From: Pholis gunnellus
Lineage: Eukaryota; Chordata; Actinopteri; Perciformes; Pholidae
Direction: 5' to 3'
NCBI GenBank assembly: GCA_910591455.2
Contig: OU342806.1
Span: forward strand, 20,563,535 to 20,627,534
DNA: 64,000 nucleotides
Under the pieces are notes generated by a model, which saw only the letters and a program-made list of their open reading frames with translations, had not been told where the DNA came from and made no database searches. Numbering within the stretch: the first letter of the stretch is position 1; every line of letters begins with the position of its first letter. A program made the position numbers and the translations under genes. Shown in pieces: positions 1 through 13,099 of the stretch.

Positions 1-1149
1 GCATGTTCTTCATGTCTCAATAGATCCTGTGTTGGGGTCGTGGCTCACAGACAGGCACTTGGGCTCATTATAAAGAGTCAGACGTATAGCTGCTTTAATC
101 AATATTTCAATATTAACAATGGAAGAAATGACTGCGTCTAATGGTGTCAAACCCGCCGTTCATTTTTACAGAATTCTGCATTTTTTTTGGCCCACAATTT
201 TACCCGTTCTGGTCCACTCTCACCAACTTTACGCTATACCTTTCAAGCACCAAATGGCAAACTCTCAAAGTCAAAGGGGCAAGATAACATAATGGGAGCA
301 TATCGTTGCCTCTCAAAGGCTCTCAACATGGCGACAACCAGCCGGTGGTTCAAACAGCGTCAAACGCGATGACAGAGCTAACCGTGTTTACCTGAGGGGG
401 AACTGGAGGGTGGGGTGATACGCTTCCGTAACGATTGTCAGTTGGGCATTACCAGCTGTAACCAGCATATGAGAGCAGTGCAGAGGGCGGACATGAGCTA
501 ACCAGTGGGGCACATCAGATGCACTAACATGCACTAGAAGCACATACGGCCCAGCTAGGTAGACAAATCCCAGAGAAGCTCTGATAACAACACACAGAGG
601 GAGAGTGACTTCATTCTCTTCTCAGGTAGACATAAATCCACTTTATCTTTAATATTTAGCAGCAAATATTTGTTTGCTGCTATATTGATGTTCATCTCCT
701 TTAACAACGTTTTGGTGAACCGACAGTAAGAACCAGAGACCAAAACAGGGTTTTATAGCAGATTGACTGTTCAATTTACATTCATCAGGTGGCCAGAAAC
801 ATGACTTCAAATGAATGCTAATGTTACTCCATGTCTGCTAGATGTGTAAGTAGCGAACAGTTTGCCCACACACTCACCATAACAACTAAATCATTTCTCC
901 ATGTGGCTAAAAACACAACACAAGCAGTAATAACACAAGAGAATAAAACAAAATTGAATGAGTACTCAAAGACCTAAAAGACATTTGCTGGTGACTTCAC
1001 ACCAAGTGACTTGTGACTTGACATTGACTCACCCCCAGAAGCCCTAAAAACAGCTCTTCAAACAAATATCCCAATACCAATATGTAGTTTTATTTTGGGG
1101 GGAATTTTCGTGAAGTGACCCTTTTGGGATGTATCCACATGGTTTAATG

Positions 1150-1206
1150 CACTTATTTATAAGTTGCTTTGGTTAAAATTGACAGCTAAATAAATGTAAT
1201 CTAATA
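1150..1206 (+). repeat. Degenerate L2/SINE-type 3' tail
   Basis: The sequence TATAAGTTGCTTTGGTTAAA followed by CAGCTAAATAAATGTAAT resembles the shared 3' tail of teleost L2-clade LINEs and their SINEs (TAAGTCGCTTTGGATAAAAG, then CTGCTAAATGA). It is heavily mutated, with no body recognised upstream. Confidence 0.5.
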
Positions 1207-4200
1207 AAAGTTTGTATTACAGAGAGATGATGGAAAGCAAAGGGAGCTTATGGATTTGAAAAGATAAAAGCTAAAAAAAAACAAAAAAAACTCTTTCTTT
1301 CTCCCTGATAAAAGGACAGGTGTTATAGTGCTGCAGAGAGTTGTGCCAAAAAGGCCAGAGTACAGCTGATTATATATGAATGTAACCCCTGTATATTTTG
1401 ACACATGTTGGAGCCTGACCTGACATTGAGCAGGTGTGTGCCAGAATGGGCTAAAAGGCAGCATGTCCTGCACACCAGCTGCAGAATGGCTCTGGCTGAA
1501 CCCCGCCGACAGCTAAACCCGCGCGCCTGACGTGCTGTTTGGATTGCGGGTGACTGATTAGGTCGCGATGTGGAGCCCTTCAACCAAAACGCGTCTTTGC
1601 TGCTGCACTCAGCCGGCTAGCAGCTGCTCTGAGCAGCACCTAGCTGTGGCCTAATGGATGGCTTCCACGGCATACATGAGGAAGGGCTGACAGGCTGTAT
1701 AGGAAAATTGAGGTGTGGCCATGATGTTCGACATGTTAGATGGTGTATGGAGCCCAACTTATCGGACCCTGCTGTTACAGCAATACATAAATTATGAACA
1801 TTTTCCTTATCGGTTAATCTATAAATTATCAACGATCGATGCCCATAACAAGTTGCAAGAGCCTGTTATTGCTTGTTTTACCCAACGTACAGCACAAACT
1901 CTACACATATGCTATTATTCTCAGCACAACAGACTAAAGCAGCAGAGCTCTCATTTGAGAAGCACAAGGCAGCACATGTTTTGTATTTATGCTTGATAAG
2001 ATTATCAAAATTGGTTGGTCGGTTAGTTTTCTGCCGATCAACAAATTCAAAAAACAAAATTCGGTAGTTTTGAGCATCCAATGACCACCCTTTGTGGATT
2101 AGAAAAGTTTGGTGCCTCAGATTTAGTCATTTCAAAAAAATATATTCCAAAAACTTATATTTTTGCCAAAAATTGCTACGGTTTCACTTTCAAGGTTAGT
2201 CATTGTACTTGCTTACTTTGGTTGAGCTCTACTTTGGTGAAATATGCCCAATATAGTATATTGTGCATACAGTATATATGTTGGAGCCTATACTGCTTTT
2301 AACCATAGTAAACGACCATACCGAGCTGAATGATGAAAGAGCAATGGGATCTTTTCAGAACTGCCTTTTGGTGGGTGTTTGACTCTTGAAAACATGTTTT
2401 CAGTAGATCGTTCCTTTAAATGATCCAACGTATATGTGCTTCCTGCATGCTGAACGACATGAAGCCTCACCGTGCTCCTGACATCAGTGATTCTGTAAAG
2501 GGCATGTGCAGCTCTGCAGATTGTTTAGGAGATTGAGGGTATGTGGGGGGGGGGAGAATTTAATGGCACCCCCTGTTTATCGCTTAGCAGAGAGGCTGAG
2601 TGAGGCGGCAGTGGTGGGGTAGTGGTAGTGGTGGTGGTGTTGGTGGTGGCGGGGTGGGACTTGCAGTAAAGTAGGTTGGTAAAGTAAATACACAGTGCTC
2701 CTCTTTCAGCAGTGGAAAAACAGAGAAGAATGAAAATGTAATCTCACTCCAGCTTTTAAATCTGTCTCCCCTGCGGGAGACCTTGAGAACAACACGCTTC
2801 CCATCAAACGGCAGATTAATCTTGCGTAATTCATGCACATCCCGGTCCTCTCACAGTGCCGGGAAGTCTGTGTGGGAGTCCGGCGTCATGAGGGATGATA
2901 GGGGGGAGACGGGAAGAAGGGCTCAGTGTGCGCATCATATCATCTGATTTGTGGGGAGTCTGGGGGAAGAGAGAGCAATAATAAAGATGGCAGGAGTGAA
3001 AGCAATATAACCCCATGGGCCAACATCTCTCTGAAGAGCTGCCTCTTCTAGGTTGTGTTTCCATACCGCCTGCAATGGGTTAAAAGGCTGCAGAGCCGCT
3101 GACAACGAGGTCTGTCGGCTGATATACACACAAACCTTGAGGAAACTGAAGAGATTTCAGATGGAGATATATGAAAAGTAGTAGCAAAACTGTCAGCGGA
3201 GAAGCGTGACAGTGAATTGTTTTACAAAAAGAGAACAGTCCAGAAGATACTGTACCTAACACCACAACACATCCAGCTTATCCTGTTTGTAATTGCCACG
3301 GGGAGATTCTTTCCCCACTTGGCAGTTTGTAGTTAAAGTGAATCTGAGGTCATGTGCATGTGACATCTGAAAAAGATTTGTCTGATTTGTGGTCTGCCTT
3401 CTGTGCTGTTGAAAGTGAGCTGATATAACATTTTTGTGCCCACTCATGCTGACATTTCACCTCCAAGATCACAGTACATCAACATCAACTATCAGTACCA
3501 AAACATATTGTTCACAAGTCCACTGACCGTGACACTGCTATTGCAAAAGAAAATTCAAAGCAGATAAGGAGATTCTTTGTTATATAAAACAATATTTAGA
3601 TTTCAGTTAGTATTTAAAATGATTATTTATATCCATGTACTTTTAATATATGGCATTAAATGTATTATACAGTAGTTTATTGTCATTGCAGTGTTCTTCG
3701 TTGAAAAGTATAGCTTAAGGTACAATCCTCGAGGCCTCAATGTGCTTCAAACAAACTAAATCGTACAACACGTACAAGACACATCCAAATCATACACTTA
3801 ACCATTATCCCTGTTATTAATAAAGTGTCTGTGTAGTAGGCATAATGTGCATAAAACTGGCAGAACGCACCCCGACATCCAATTTCAGCCTCTTTGAAAC
3901 TGAATTTCAGACACTGAGAAGCACTGAGAGCCTTACGGCAACACCTTGTTTTTACAGGTTGCACTTCAAAAAGATTGAAAATCTATTGGCCACTGGGCCC
4001 AGTAAACACACCTTGAGCTGCTATACCCTGTAAGAAACGCAATTGAATGAAGAGCAACGTGTGCATATGTAAAGAAGAGAGAAGACGAGGATGACAAAGC
4101 AATACTGAAGTCAAATGCCCGGTGTCAGCTATCACCTTCCACATTGTGTGAAATGTGCATTTGTACGCGCGCATTACAATTTCAGCGACTTGCAATTCAT

Positions 4201-4510
4201 CAGAGCTGACTTGAAATGTCTTAAAAACAAAGAAAGTAAGTACAATTGTCCATTGCATTAAAAAAATGCCGAATAAAGACAAATAAACAAATGCACTTGC
4301 AGCTGAGGTGACACAAAAATAACCCCTTTGCCGACAGAAAACCTGATTGCTTCTTTTCGTGCTGAACAACTGGTGCATGTCAGATTCATATTTCCTGACC
4401 ATATAGTCTAATGTATTTTTTGCCGCGACCACCTGTGAAATTCCTCATGTGAACTTTATTTCTGACACAAAATATTTGGGAGCTACTTGGCATAATGAAG
4501 ACGAGAAAGT

Positions 4511-4557
4511 GAGTGAGAGAGAGAGAGAGAGAAGAAAACACGCTGTTGCGCAGGCTT

Positions 4558-4590
<33 letters not shown>

Positions 4591-4602
4591 TGCATGCACA
4601 CA

Positions 4603-4648
<46 letters not shown>

Positions 4649-4650
4649 TA
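4511..4650. repeat. Compound (GA)n and (CA)n microsatellite
   Basis: A (GA) run at 4511-4532 is followed by an interrupted (CA) run at 4559-4650. It produces spurious His/Thr or Val/Cys open frames. Confidence 0.95.
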
Positions 4651-5692
4651 TTCTTTCTTGGAAAGCCACAAGTTTCTAATTATATCCTGGGTTTCAAATA
4701 AAAAGCGTTTACAGCCAATTCGTTTGCGTAATTGCCATTCCTGTCTGTGCGGAGAGATGTAACCATTTCTACCCCAGAGACAATAAATAGTTTATTGCTT
4801 TTATTTGTCATGGCTTTATGTTGTATTGCCAAGCCCTCGAAAGAATAGGAAAAAAAAGCATATTTTCCCACTAATGACTGTGTGTGATTTATAGAGCCTG
4901 CCTTTGACATGGGGGTGTCTGTGCTTTCAAACTGAGCATAATTAGACCTCTGGAGCTGCATGCAGCGCAAAACTCATTGGACAACGCTGCGCTTTCCCAG
5001 AGAGGCTCTGCATTGCGGTTTGGGTACGATGCTGAACGGTCGGTGCATGAGAAAAACGCCCGGAGGTTTTTGCCTTCCAAAACACGCAGGGATTCGCGCG
5101 CGCACACAGAGGTCAATGATATCTGAAACAAACATAGTGATTGGCTTTGACACACTTTCAGAAGCAGATGCAAGGGGAGAAGAAAGAGCATATAGATTGG
5201 CTCAGTGGGGAGTCAAAGAGTTAGTCAAGCCTGAAACTGTTCCCCGCCGAGCGGAGAAAGAACAGATTCCCCTCCCTCCTTCGTCCTCACTGACCCTGAA
5301 TGCTCACTGAGTGATTTTAACAGGTCATAAAGGAGCAGGAGTTCACACTTTTTTTTACACCCCTCGCCCCCTCTCACTCCTCCTCCTACTCTCCTTGCCT
5401 TCTTCCTGTCTCCCTTTGCCTTTGTCTGCCTCTCACTCCCTCTCTGTGCGGATGAAAAAGAGTAAGGAGACGTTTCTGTTTTGGGTGTCCCAGTCAAGTG
5501 ATTTCTAATGACACCCTGCTCTCGTCCCCGCAACATGTACTTTAGAGTAAATGAATCAGGCTGTACATGGCCTCATTAAGTTGAAAGTGCCGCCGTCCGC
5601 CGCAAAAGTACATGGTGCTTTGGAGCCAGGCCGTTCACACCAAGAGGCAGAGCTGCAACGTCAACAGAACGCACGCGCAAATAGAGTTTGTC

Positions 5693-5718
5693 TGTGTGTG
5701 TGTGTGTGTGTGTGTGTA
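5693..5718. repeat. (TG)n microsatellite
   Basis: Perfect TG dinucleotide run of about 13 units. Confidence 0.95.
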
Positions 5719-6904
5719 CTCACTGGAGAGGCTGGAAGTGTGTGTGAGTATTGGGCAATCAGTTAACATAACCGAGAAGAAGTACCTTTTATTTCCACAT
5801 TTGTTTATGCGCAGCATTCAAGAGCTTGACCGCTCTAGCTCCCAGATCTAAACCAAAGCAACGTGACCTGATTTGTTCAAGGCTCAGTACACCAAGCCGG
5901 CGACTGCTACGCATCTGAGGGCCCATCGACCGTCACTTGAAGTCCCTGCGGGTGTCTCTGACGACATTGCCTGTAGCTAGCCCTCACCACTTGCTGATTT
6001 ACTCATTTTGTGTGGTTTCTATTTTGTCCCTCTGACGTTTTATCTCTTTTTCCGTAAGCATAAAGAACAGCGGCTGAAAAATACAAAGAAAACTATAACT
6101 CCAACCAAAAGTTTCACGTTTTTTATCAAACCTAATCTTGAATAATCATTTTAAACGTGTTCATGGAGGTTTGAAAAAGTTTCACATCTTTTTTTGGGGA
6201 TTACAAAGACAGACACATCTGTGCAGGACGCGTGGGAACATCAGCAGTCAGCGGGCCATTGGTTGTGGTCTGTGCAGTGCCTTCAAGTGCAGCTTTTAAC
6301 AGAAGACGAGACATTTGATCTACTTTTGGTCAACCTTTGTCAACACTTTATCCTTGAGTTGCGTTGCAGCCGGTACAGGTGTCTAACAATCGTTTCACTT
6401 GCGCTATACCTGCATAACTGTGACCTGCAACTTATTTTTACACTTTCAGCTTATTTTCTTCCATCTTCACGCGGAACTACAGTGATTGTGTGTTGGGCTC
6501 TGAACGCGGATGACCTTCACTCAATACATTGTGTGTAGTACATTCCTCGTAATAGAAAAGAAAAAAAACCTTACAGTATAAAAGAAGCAGCTAAGCAAAA
6601 ATGAGCCTTTTTCCTGTTCTCCTTCTGCACATGCAGCTTTGGAGAAGCATGCTCCAGCCTTAACTGTAGAGATGACTTCATGAAACATGTGCAAGTGCTG
6701 TTACAAAATGTCAAATAGATGAATTTATTTCTTCATTTCACAGAATATGATTAAGTCACCTTTTTAGTAGGAAAATACCTGCAATAGGAACACCCTGACA
6801 TTTGACTTAGTAAATATTAGTAATGGTCAGTATATTTACTGAATATATTGTTATTTGAAAACTGAAGTGACGGGTTAACCTCAGACGCACAGGTACTATG
6901 TGGA

Positions 6905-6931
6905 TGTGTGTGTGTGTGTGTGTGTGTGTGT
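6905..6931. repeat. (GT)n microsatellite
   Basis: Perfect dinucleotide run of about 13 units. Confidence 0.95.
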
Positions 6932-8039
6932 CTCAGGGCAGAAGGGGATAAACAATTGATCGGATTAACACAGATGTATAAATGATTAAAAGAAAACATT
7001 GTCCATGTTGCTCAAGAAACCACACATTCTGCACAGTCAGGATGGGATAAAAGACGTTTCACAATAACCCAGACGCACACAGACACAAATTGATACACAC
7101 CCCCACCACAAACGGGTAGAAGTCATTGAGTTCATTTCCCGTCACGTTGTGTCAAAACAACATTATTTACAAGGTACTTTTGCTTCATCGGGATTCATTT
7201 CGCTGACCAAATAGATGAGAGAAAGGAGAAAGGACGTCATATGTTGAAGTTTGTGAGCCAGATTGAAACCAGAGACATCACAAACCGGCAGTTTATGCCT
7301 CAGCAGTGCTTTGTAATGATCATATCCATCCAATAATGATTCAGTGTTTATGCGGCCAAGAGTTTAAACGAAACACAAACAGCTCATAACCCATTCGATC
7401 CCCAAACTGCCTGATGATAAATCTAGTCTGCAATAAACCGCAAACAAGCAACAGAAGGTGAAATCAGGCTTTTTCCTAAAGGGGAGAAAGAGAAACAAGT
7501 TATTGCGCTGATACATTTTCAACTCCTTATTAGCGGTGGTCCTGCTGATTGTGAGGACAGATTGATAACATTGATTTTGCAACGGGTCACAGTCACCTGA
7601 CTGGAGGGGACTGGTGGAGACAGATCAGGAGGTTTCAGCAGCCAATCGCAGCTGAGCCGTGCAGTCTGTTAATCATCGTACTACAACCAATGGCTCACTC
7701 TGCAGCTGGGCTGAAGCCCTGCCTCCTCCCTGAGCTGTGCAGTCAAAGGGTTAAAAAGAAATTCATTCTGGTCAAATCATCTGATAGCTTGATGGAACAG
7801 AAAACCGTCAGGCTTATTTTCCTCCTCATTTCTGTCAACCCAGAATGCAACACATCAGACTGCGCAACACTGTTTCAACTGTCACCATGCGTCTTAGATC
7901 ATGTCGCTTGATATCTTTCTGGAGAGAGTCCTGCCCATCACAGTATTGTCACATGAACCAATACAGACACTATATGAAGAAGAGGGAGAAGAAACATGGA
8001 CAGAAATACAAAAATTAAAAAAGATAACTGCCTGGAATT

Positions 8040-8720
8040 ATAGAAATGTATATTTGTATCCTCACATTTCTAAAACACAGTACCATTTTTCACCAGGATG
8101 GTCTGTTAGATCTAAGTCTCTTGACATAAAGTGATACAGAGACAAAATAAAGAAGAGGAAGCAAAAAAAAGAAAAGAGGAAAAGTCCAGAAAAGAGTTTA
8201 ATGGAAACCAATGGCGGCCTGAATAGCAGGAAAAAGGAAATTCAGTTTAAAAAAAAAAAGAAGACAGTTGCATTTATCCATTTGACCATAAATGTAATGT
8301 TCTAAGAATCAACATCAACTGCGAATGAAGGAAATGATGGAAAGGAAGAACAATGAAAGGGAGTAAAGAATCAAGTAAAAACCTATGGCTGTCTGGAATG
8401 GTTGGAACATTGCTATTGAATTGGTAAAACACAGTAAGTGTTTTCTTTATTTAACCATAAAGTTAAACTGAATGGTCTATTTAGATGTAATTCTCTTTTT
8501 TGAGAGAGTCCTGACAACACAGACACTTTAAAGAAGAACATATAATAAAGGAGGAAGAAATAATATTGAATCAAATTAATGGGAAACAATGGCTAGAAGA
8601 CAAGAGGGAGGAAAGGTAGCACACAGTAGCATTCATTTATGTAAACGTGAATTTAACTGTGGTGGTCTCTGGAGATCTGTTGGCATCGTGGCCTGAATAG
8701 CAGCATGACTATATTCCACA
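8040..8720. repeat. Degenerate ~180 bp tandem repeat, about four units
   Basis: Recurring landmarks appear at near-regular spacing. CACAGTA/GACAGTT plus a TTTAT/ATTT stretch occurs near 8075, 8263, 8429 and 8621 (spacings about 188, 166 and 192). An AATGG-A-ACCAATGGC-type block occurs near 8200, 8378 and 8578. A shared GGCCTGAATAGCAG occurs at about 8215 and 8690. Units are purine-rich and strongly diverged. A flanking fragment with the GAGAGAGTCCTG motif occurs at 7920 and again at 8505. I do not recognise the family. Confidence 0.5.
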
Positions 8721-8739
8721 AACCAAAACAAACAGTACT

Positions 8740-10225
8740 AAACATGAATAAAGAGTAAGGGAAATAAATGAATCATTGTAACGCATTAAAACAGACCATT
8801 GCCCGCAAAGAATAAAAAAAAACAGCTCTCAGTTCGTGGCTCCAGTTCTCCCACTCTGAGGACAGTCGGGACGAGGACTGGGCTCTAAGCTTTGATAAGA
8901 TGATGCAACCCCTCCGCGCTCTTAACAGACACAGGAACTACCTGGGCTGTGGCCGTCAAAGGGTTAACCCCCCCCCCTCACCTGAGCACATGCATGCAAT
9001 ACTTCACAGATCATTAAACGCATGTTAGCCACTCATGCAGTCAGTCCATGTCCCCACTAATCCTGCAGCCTTCTCTACACGTCTGTATTTTAATGCCCCC
9101 ATCCCCTCCTCCTCTGTTCTCTGCTCCACCACCCCCACCTCTAACCTAAGTGGCAGGTGGGACATAAAATGTTGGGAGGTCTCGGGCTCTGGACATCAAA
9201 AGGATGCATCATGGGTGAGTCACCCCCACCGGCTCCAGATCGCTGCCCTGCATCATGAAAACAGTGCGGCTGTGCATAAAACACTCGCTGGCGGCGAGCA
9301 GAATGGAAAGTGGGACAGGACTGGTCACAGAGGAGTGTAATCAAAGTGCATTTTATTATGTTCCGCAGCAGGATGACAGGACACTGTAGCCTTTACTCTC
9401 ACACGTCATTCCACTCAGTCACTTTATGTGTGATGCATACCTGGTTTGATTCTGGTGTGTGTGTGTGAGTGTGTGTGTGTGTGTTACATGAGTGCGCTGC
9501 ATGCCTGCATGCTTTTGTGGGTTTTTCGGCGAGAGAATGCCGGGGCTGTCATTTGTAGCGTTTGTCATATACCTGAAGGACCATACCAGCGTGTTTTCAA
9601 GTTTTTTACTCTTTAACTGCTAAACGTAGAGAGAGCGGAAGGTTAAAGTTCAACTTTGTGGTAAACTTTGTGGTATGCTTGAAAATAACTAGTTTGTATG
9701 TGATACAATTGGACGTCCGTAAGGGTTCCGCCAACCACGTCTGCAGGGAAAAGTGTTTGTACCTGTTCGGGAATTGTCGCACTCGAAGGTGGGGACAAGA
9801 CACGATGATTGTTCAAATGGGGATAGTGGCGAACACAGTCGGACAATCTCTCCCTCAAAGGCATTCGTGGTGTTGCACTTGTGACAAAAAGGGATGGAAG
9901 TAGTAATGTGAAGATTGGAAAACAAATAAAGCTTGAGAGAGTTCGCACCTTGTTTTCATACCCCCACACACCTGACCAATCGCTGCAGGAAATCACCATA
10001 CCTGTCGGATTGTCCGATTCAGACCTAGTTCAGACATGCCAATAACAATACACCTTCTTACCTTATTTCATGATGATTCCAAACTCATAATAAGAGGTGA
10101 AATTAATTAATTAAATTAGAATTTGGAGAGAAAACCCCTGAAACATGTTTGCAGAAAGGCCGATGAAAGAAATTGCATTGAGTTAAAGAAGCTGTGAGAA
10201 CAGTGGGTTGGGTCTGAGATCTTCA
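8740..10225. other. Intergenic DNA, no gene seen
   Basis: No supported gene. A short imperfect (GT)n lies at 9454-9484. An 81-codon plus frame and an overlapping 118-codon minus frame around 9650-9999 resemble nothing I know and lack splice context. Confidence 0.5.
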
Positions 10226-10345
10226 ACTGTAAACTATGAATACTTTACATTCCTTGTATGGAACAGTATAAACATCAATTAGCCGACTGTAAATTATGAA
10301 TACTTGACATTCCCTGTATGGCACAGTATAAACATTAATTAGCAG
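10226..10345. repeat. 60-bp tandem duplication (two copies)
   Basis: Positions 10226-10285 and 10286-10345 are near-identical 60-bp units. Each begins ACTGTAAA and ends with ACAGTATAAACAT(C/T)AATTAGC(C/A)G. They differ at only a handful of positions. Confidence 0.92.
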
Positions 10346-10399
10346 ACTGCTAAAACTCCTTTAAGTTATTTTGGATTTCTGAGCCCTCAGGCAAGTGAA

Positions 10400-10625
10400 T
10401 CAGCAATGCCTGCCAACCTGTATGCATTTAGTTTGGTTCGTAAACGCCCGGGGAAAGTGGTGAGCGGCTTCACAGCACCTCTGGCGTCCCTCTCCCTGCG
10501 GGTAGGGGTGGTACTCCTTGCGCGACTGTCACGGGGCGTCAGGGAACTGCAGCGATGTCGGCAACCCACCATTCTCGAGACGAGCTCGTCTCGTTGACCA
10601 TGCCCATTGACCACGCCCATTCATA
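10400..10625. other. GC-rich block with palindrome, unclassified
   Basis: A compositional outlier abutting the MITE that follows. It contains an 18-bp perfect palindrome (10576-10593, CGAGACGAGCTCGTCTCG) and a 13-bp direct duplication (GACCATGCCCATT/GACCACGCCCATT). A 63-codon plus frame and a 77-codon minus frame are present, but neither resembles a known protein. Confidence 0.4.
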
Positions 10626-10653
10626 GCTTGACAACCAAATTGTTTATTAGAGC

Positions 10654-11200
10654 ACAGTGATGGAAGAAGTCCTGAGATCTTTTACTCGAGTACAAGTAAA
10701 GCCAGTGTAAAAATTACTCAGTTACAAGTAAAAGTCCTGCATTCAAAATGTTGCTTAAAGAAAGGCACAAACGTATTAGCATCAATATCACAATCATGTA
10801 TTATTATCATGAATTATATATGATATGAATGTGTGACATTATATATATATTGAGATATATTATACGTGTACTATCATTGTATTCAAGTGATTGATCCAAT
10901 AATGTGTTCAACACTTTAATGTTGCAGCTGCTGAATCTGGCGCTAACTGCTTTATATACTTAATAAGTATACGCTATTTAACATTGCACAACAGGTTATT
11001 TGTTGATTTATATTTTGTATAAAGAATCAGCTTATGTTGTCAACTAAATGTGGTGAAGTAAAAATGACTTATTTCTCTCTGAGATGAAGTGGAGTAGAAG
11101 TATAAAATAACATAAAATGGAAAAAGTGAAGTTACAAGTACCTCATGTATATAGTAGGGTACTTGATTATTTTAAATGCACTTTGTTGCAATCCACTGCT
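10654..11200 (+). mobile_element. hAT-like MITE
   Basis: The left end CAGTGATGGAAGAAGTCCTG, then AGATCTTTTACTCGAGTACAAG and CAAGTAAAAGTCCTGCATTC, matches a very common percomorph non-autonomous repeat. The right end closes with an imperfect inverted CCACTGCT. There is no transposase. Class assignment (hAT) is from memory of CAGTG termini and is tentative. Confidence 0.65.
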
Positions 11201-11639
11201 AAAGAACAAAATGTTTACACAAACAGAACGTTGCTTTCAAGAGCACAACGCTCTTCACAGATCTAGCCTCTTCATTTTGCTCTCAAAGTGAACCAGATTG
11301 ACGCATTTAACTTAATATACAACATTTTAATCCCCCTCAGAGGGCCCAAGGTCCACACACCACATTCTCACAAAATTCTGTGGGAAACACTGGTGTATAC
11401 AAATTATCACCAGTGAATCATTGTGCAAGCACTGGCAGCTCTTTGCACTTTTTAAAAGAAAATACTGTTAACAATTTACTTTATGGATTCATGATGATAC
11501 AGTTTAAGGACGGGGTGATTTGAGAAGTCTGCAGCTATGTCATCATACTAAAATGTAGTTTTTATGTTCACTGTGATGGATGTTAAAAGTCTGCTTAATG
11601 ATATACCATACAGAAGTTAATGGAAATGGTAAATAGTGT

Positions 11640-11670
<31 letters not shown>

Positions 11671-13090
11671 GGACAGAATTCAGCAGCACATTATTTTTTT
11701 ATTGGCAGAGTGATTAGGTGTGATGATTTAAAATAACACACTCGTCCTTTAGGATGTACATCTGAGTATGACATGTGTTAGATTAGCAGAGTTCACATTA
11801 ATTATCACATCTTCGCTGGATCAGCTTCGTCAACTTGGAAGCAAAGGTCCTGGCCAAACCTCGGACCGGCCTCCTTTGCGTCTTTCTTCATCGTGTTTGG
11901 GATTCGTGTCATGCTGAAGGAGGCCTTTGAGATAACAGAGGATATGAATCACAAACATGTGACACACCCGTCTCTGATATTCATTAAGGGCGGTTAAGCA
12001 TTTTTTCCACCCTCATCCTCCAAGATGTTAGTCACCCAACAAAGGCGAGACCGTGAAGAAAAGAAGAGAAACACGGCAGGGTAAGAACTGAGGCGATGGC
12101 TGAGTAAGACGAGACGAGACCTTCGTATTCAGAGTTGCGTTTCAAGGGAACAGTTCTGGAGTGGAGGGCGACAATTTGTTGGTCACCTTTCACGCCAAGC
12201 TGAGGGGGATGAGGAGGAGACTGTGACAGTTCTACCAAGTGAAGGATTGAGGGAAAGGGGAAGGTTAAAAATGGGATGCAAAAGAGGCCAAACACGTGAA
12301 AAGTGCGCCGTGACTGAATTCCACTTTGACACAACACCTCCCTGCCTCTTCATAGCCGCTATTGTCAGACCATTACAGGCATTCACGCAAATGCCACGAA
12401 CTGCCGTGGAGAGTGGAGGAGGGCGACGGAGCGGGACAGGGACTAAGAGAGCGAGTTCAAATGACGTCTAAAACGACAGTGTTTCAAAGCGTGGCCCTCT
12501 GCCTGCCTCATAAACTGTGCATTATTCTGGGAAAGCAGGAAACTGGCTGGACCTCAGCAGAGAGGGAGACAGAGTGAGAGAAAAAGAGAAACAAATATGT
12601 ATATATATCTTGCCCTTTTCTCTCTGTTCCCTCCCTTTGTCGCTCATCTTCGATCCCTCAGAGTATTTCATAATCATTTTTCTTCTAAACCTTCACAGGA
12701 GACATATGACTGTAGCTACGGCCTGTGATTGCAGTCCAGGAAACTGTGAAAAGATATTGAAAGTAATTACTAGGATCAAACAAACAAATTTGCCAACGGG
12801 ATGAGCAATAATGACTTGGTAGGATTTTTTTTATCTCAAACTACCAAAAAGCACTTGATGTAGGCAATACAACTTGAGTCAATATACATGTTATAGTAAA
12901 GCCTCAGCGCATCATGTCGAAAAGGGGACATTTGAGGCGGTTTGGGTATCTGACAGTCCTTTTTGGATCATCAAACAGCATCTTATAGGGATTCCCCAAG
13001 ATGATACTCCAACAAAAGTAACAAAACATGTCAGAGGGTCGAACAGCGTCTGGAAGCCCCGTCCCCGACACCTCTTCGACTATCGCTGAT
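11200..13090. other. Intergenic DNA, no gene seen
   Basis: AT-rich up to about 11800, then moderate GC. It contains a (GT)n followed by a 19-G run (11635-11672). No exon or RNA gene recognised. Confidence 0.5.
11635..11672. repeat. (GT)n followed by a 19-base G run
   Basis: A short GT repeat passes directly into an uninterrupted run of 19 G (11654-11672), a potential G-quadruplex or polymerase-slippage site. Confidence 0.95.
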
Positions 13091-13099
13091 TGTTGTATC

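Larger units (their letters stand above)
1..7880. other. Intergenic DNA, no gene seen
   Basis: There is no recognisable exon series, RNA gene or intact transposon. A 149-codon minus frame at 3983-4432 has no family resemblance and no neighbours. The stretch holds a possible L2/SINE tail near 1150, a GA plus CA microsatellite at 4511-4650 and shorter (TG)n tracts at 5693 and 6905. Confidence 0.6.

Noticed and set aside
3983..4432. 149-codon open frame on the minus strand
   Set aside because: Hydrophobic stretches but no family resemblance, no splice-linked neighbours, and AT-rich low-constraint sequence. Its 5' end is near a microsatellite.
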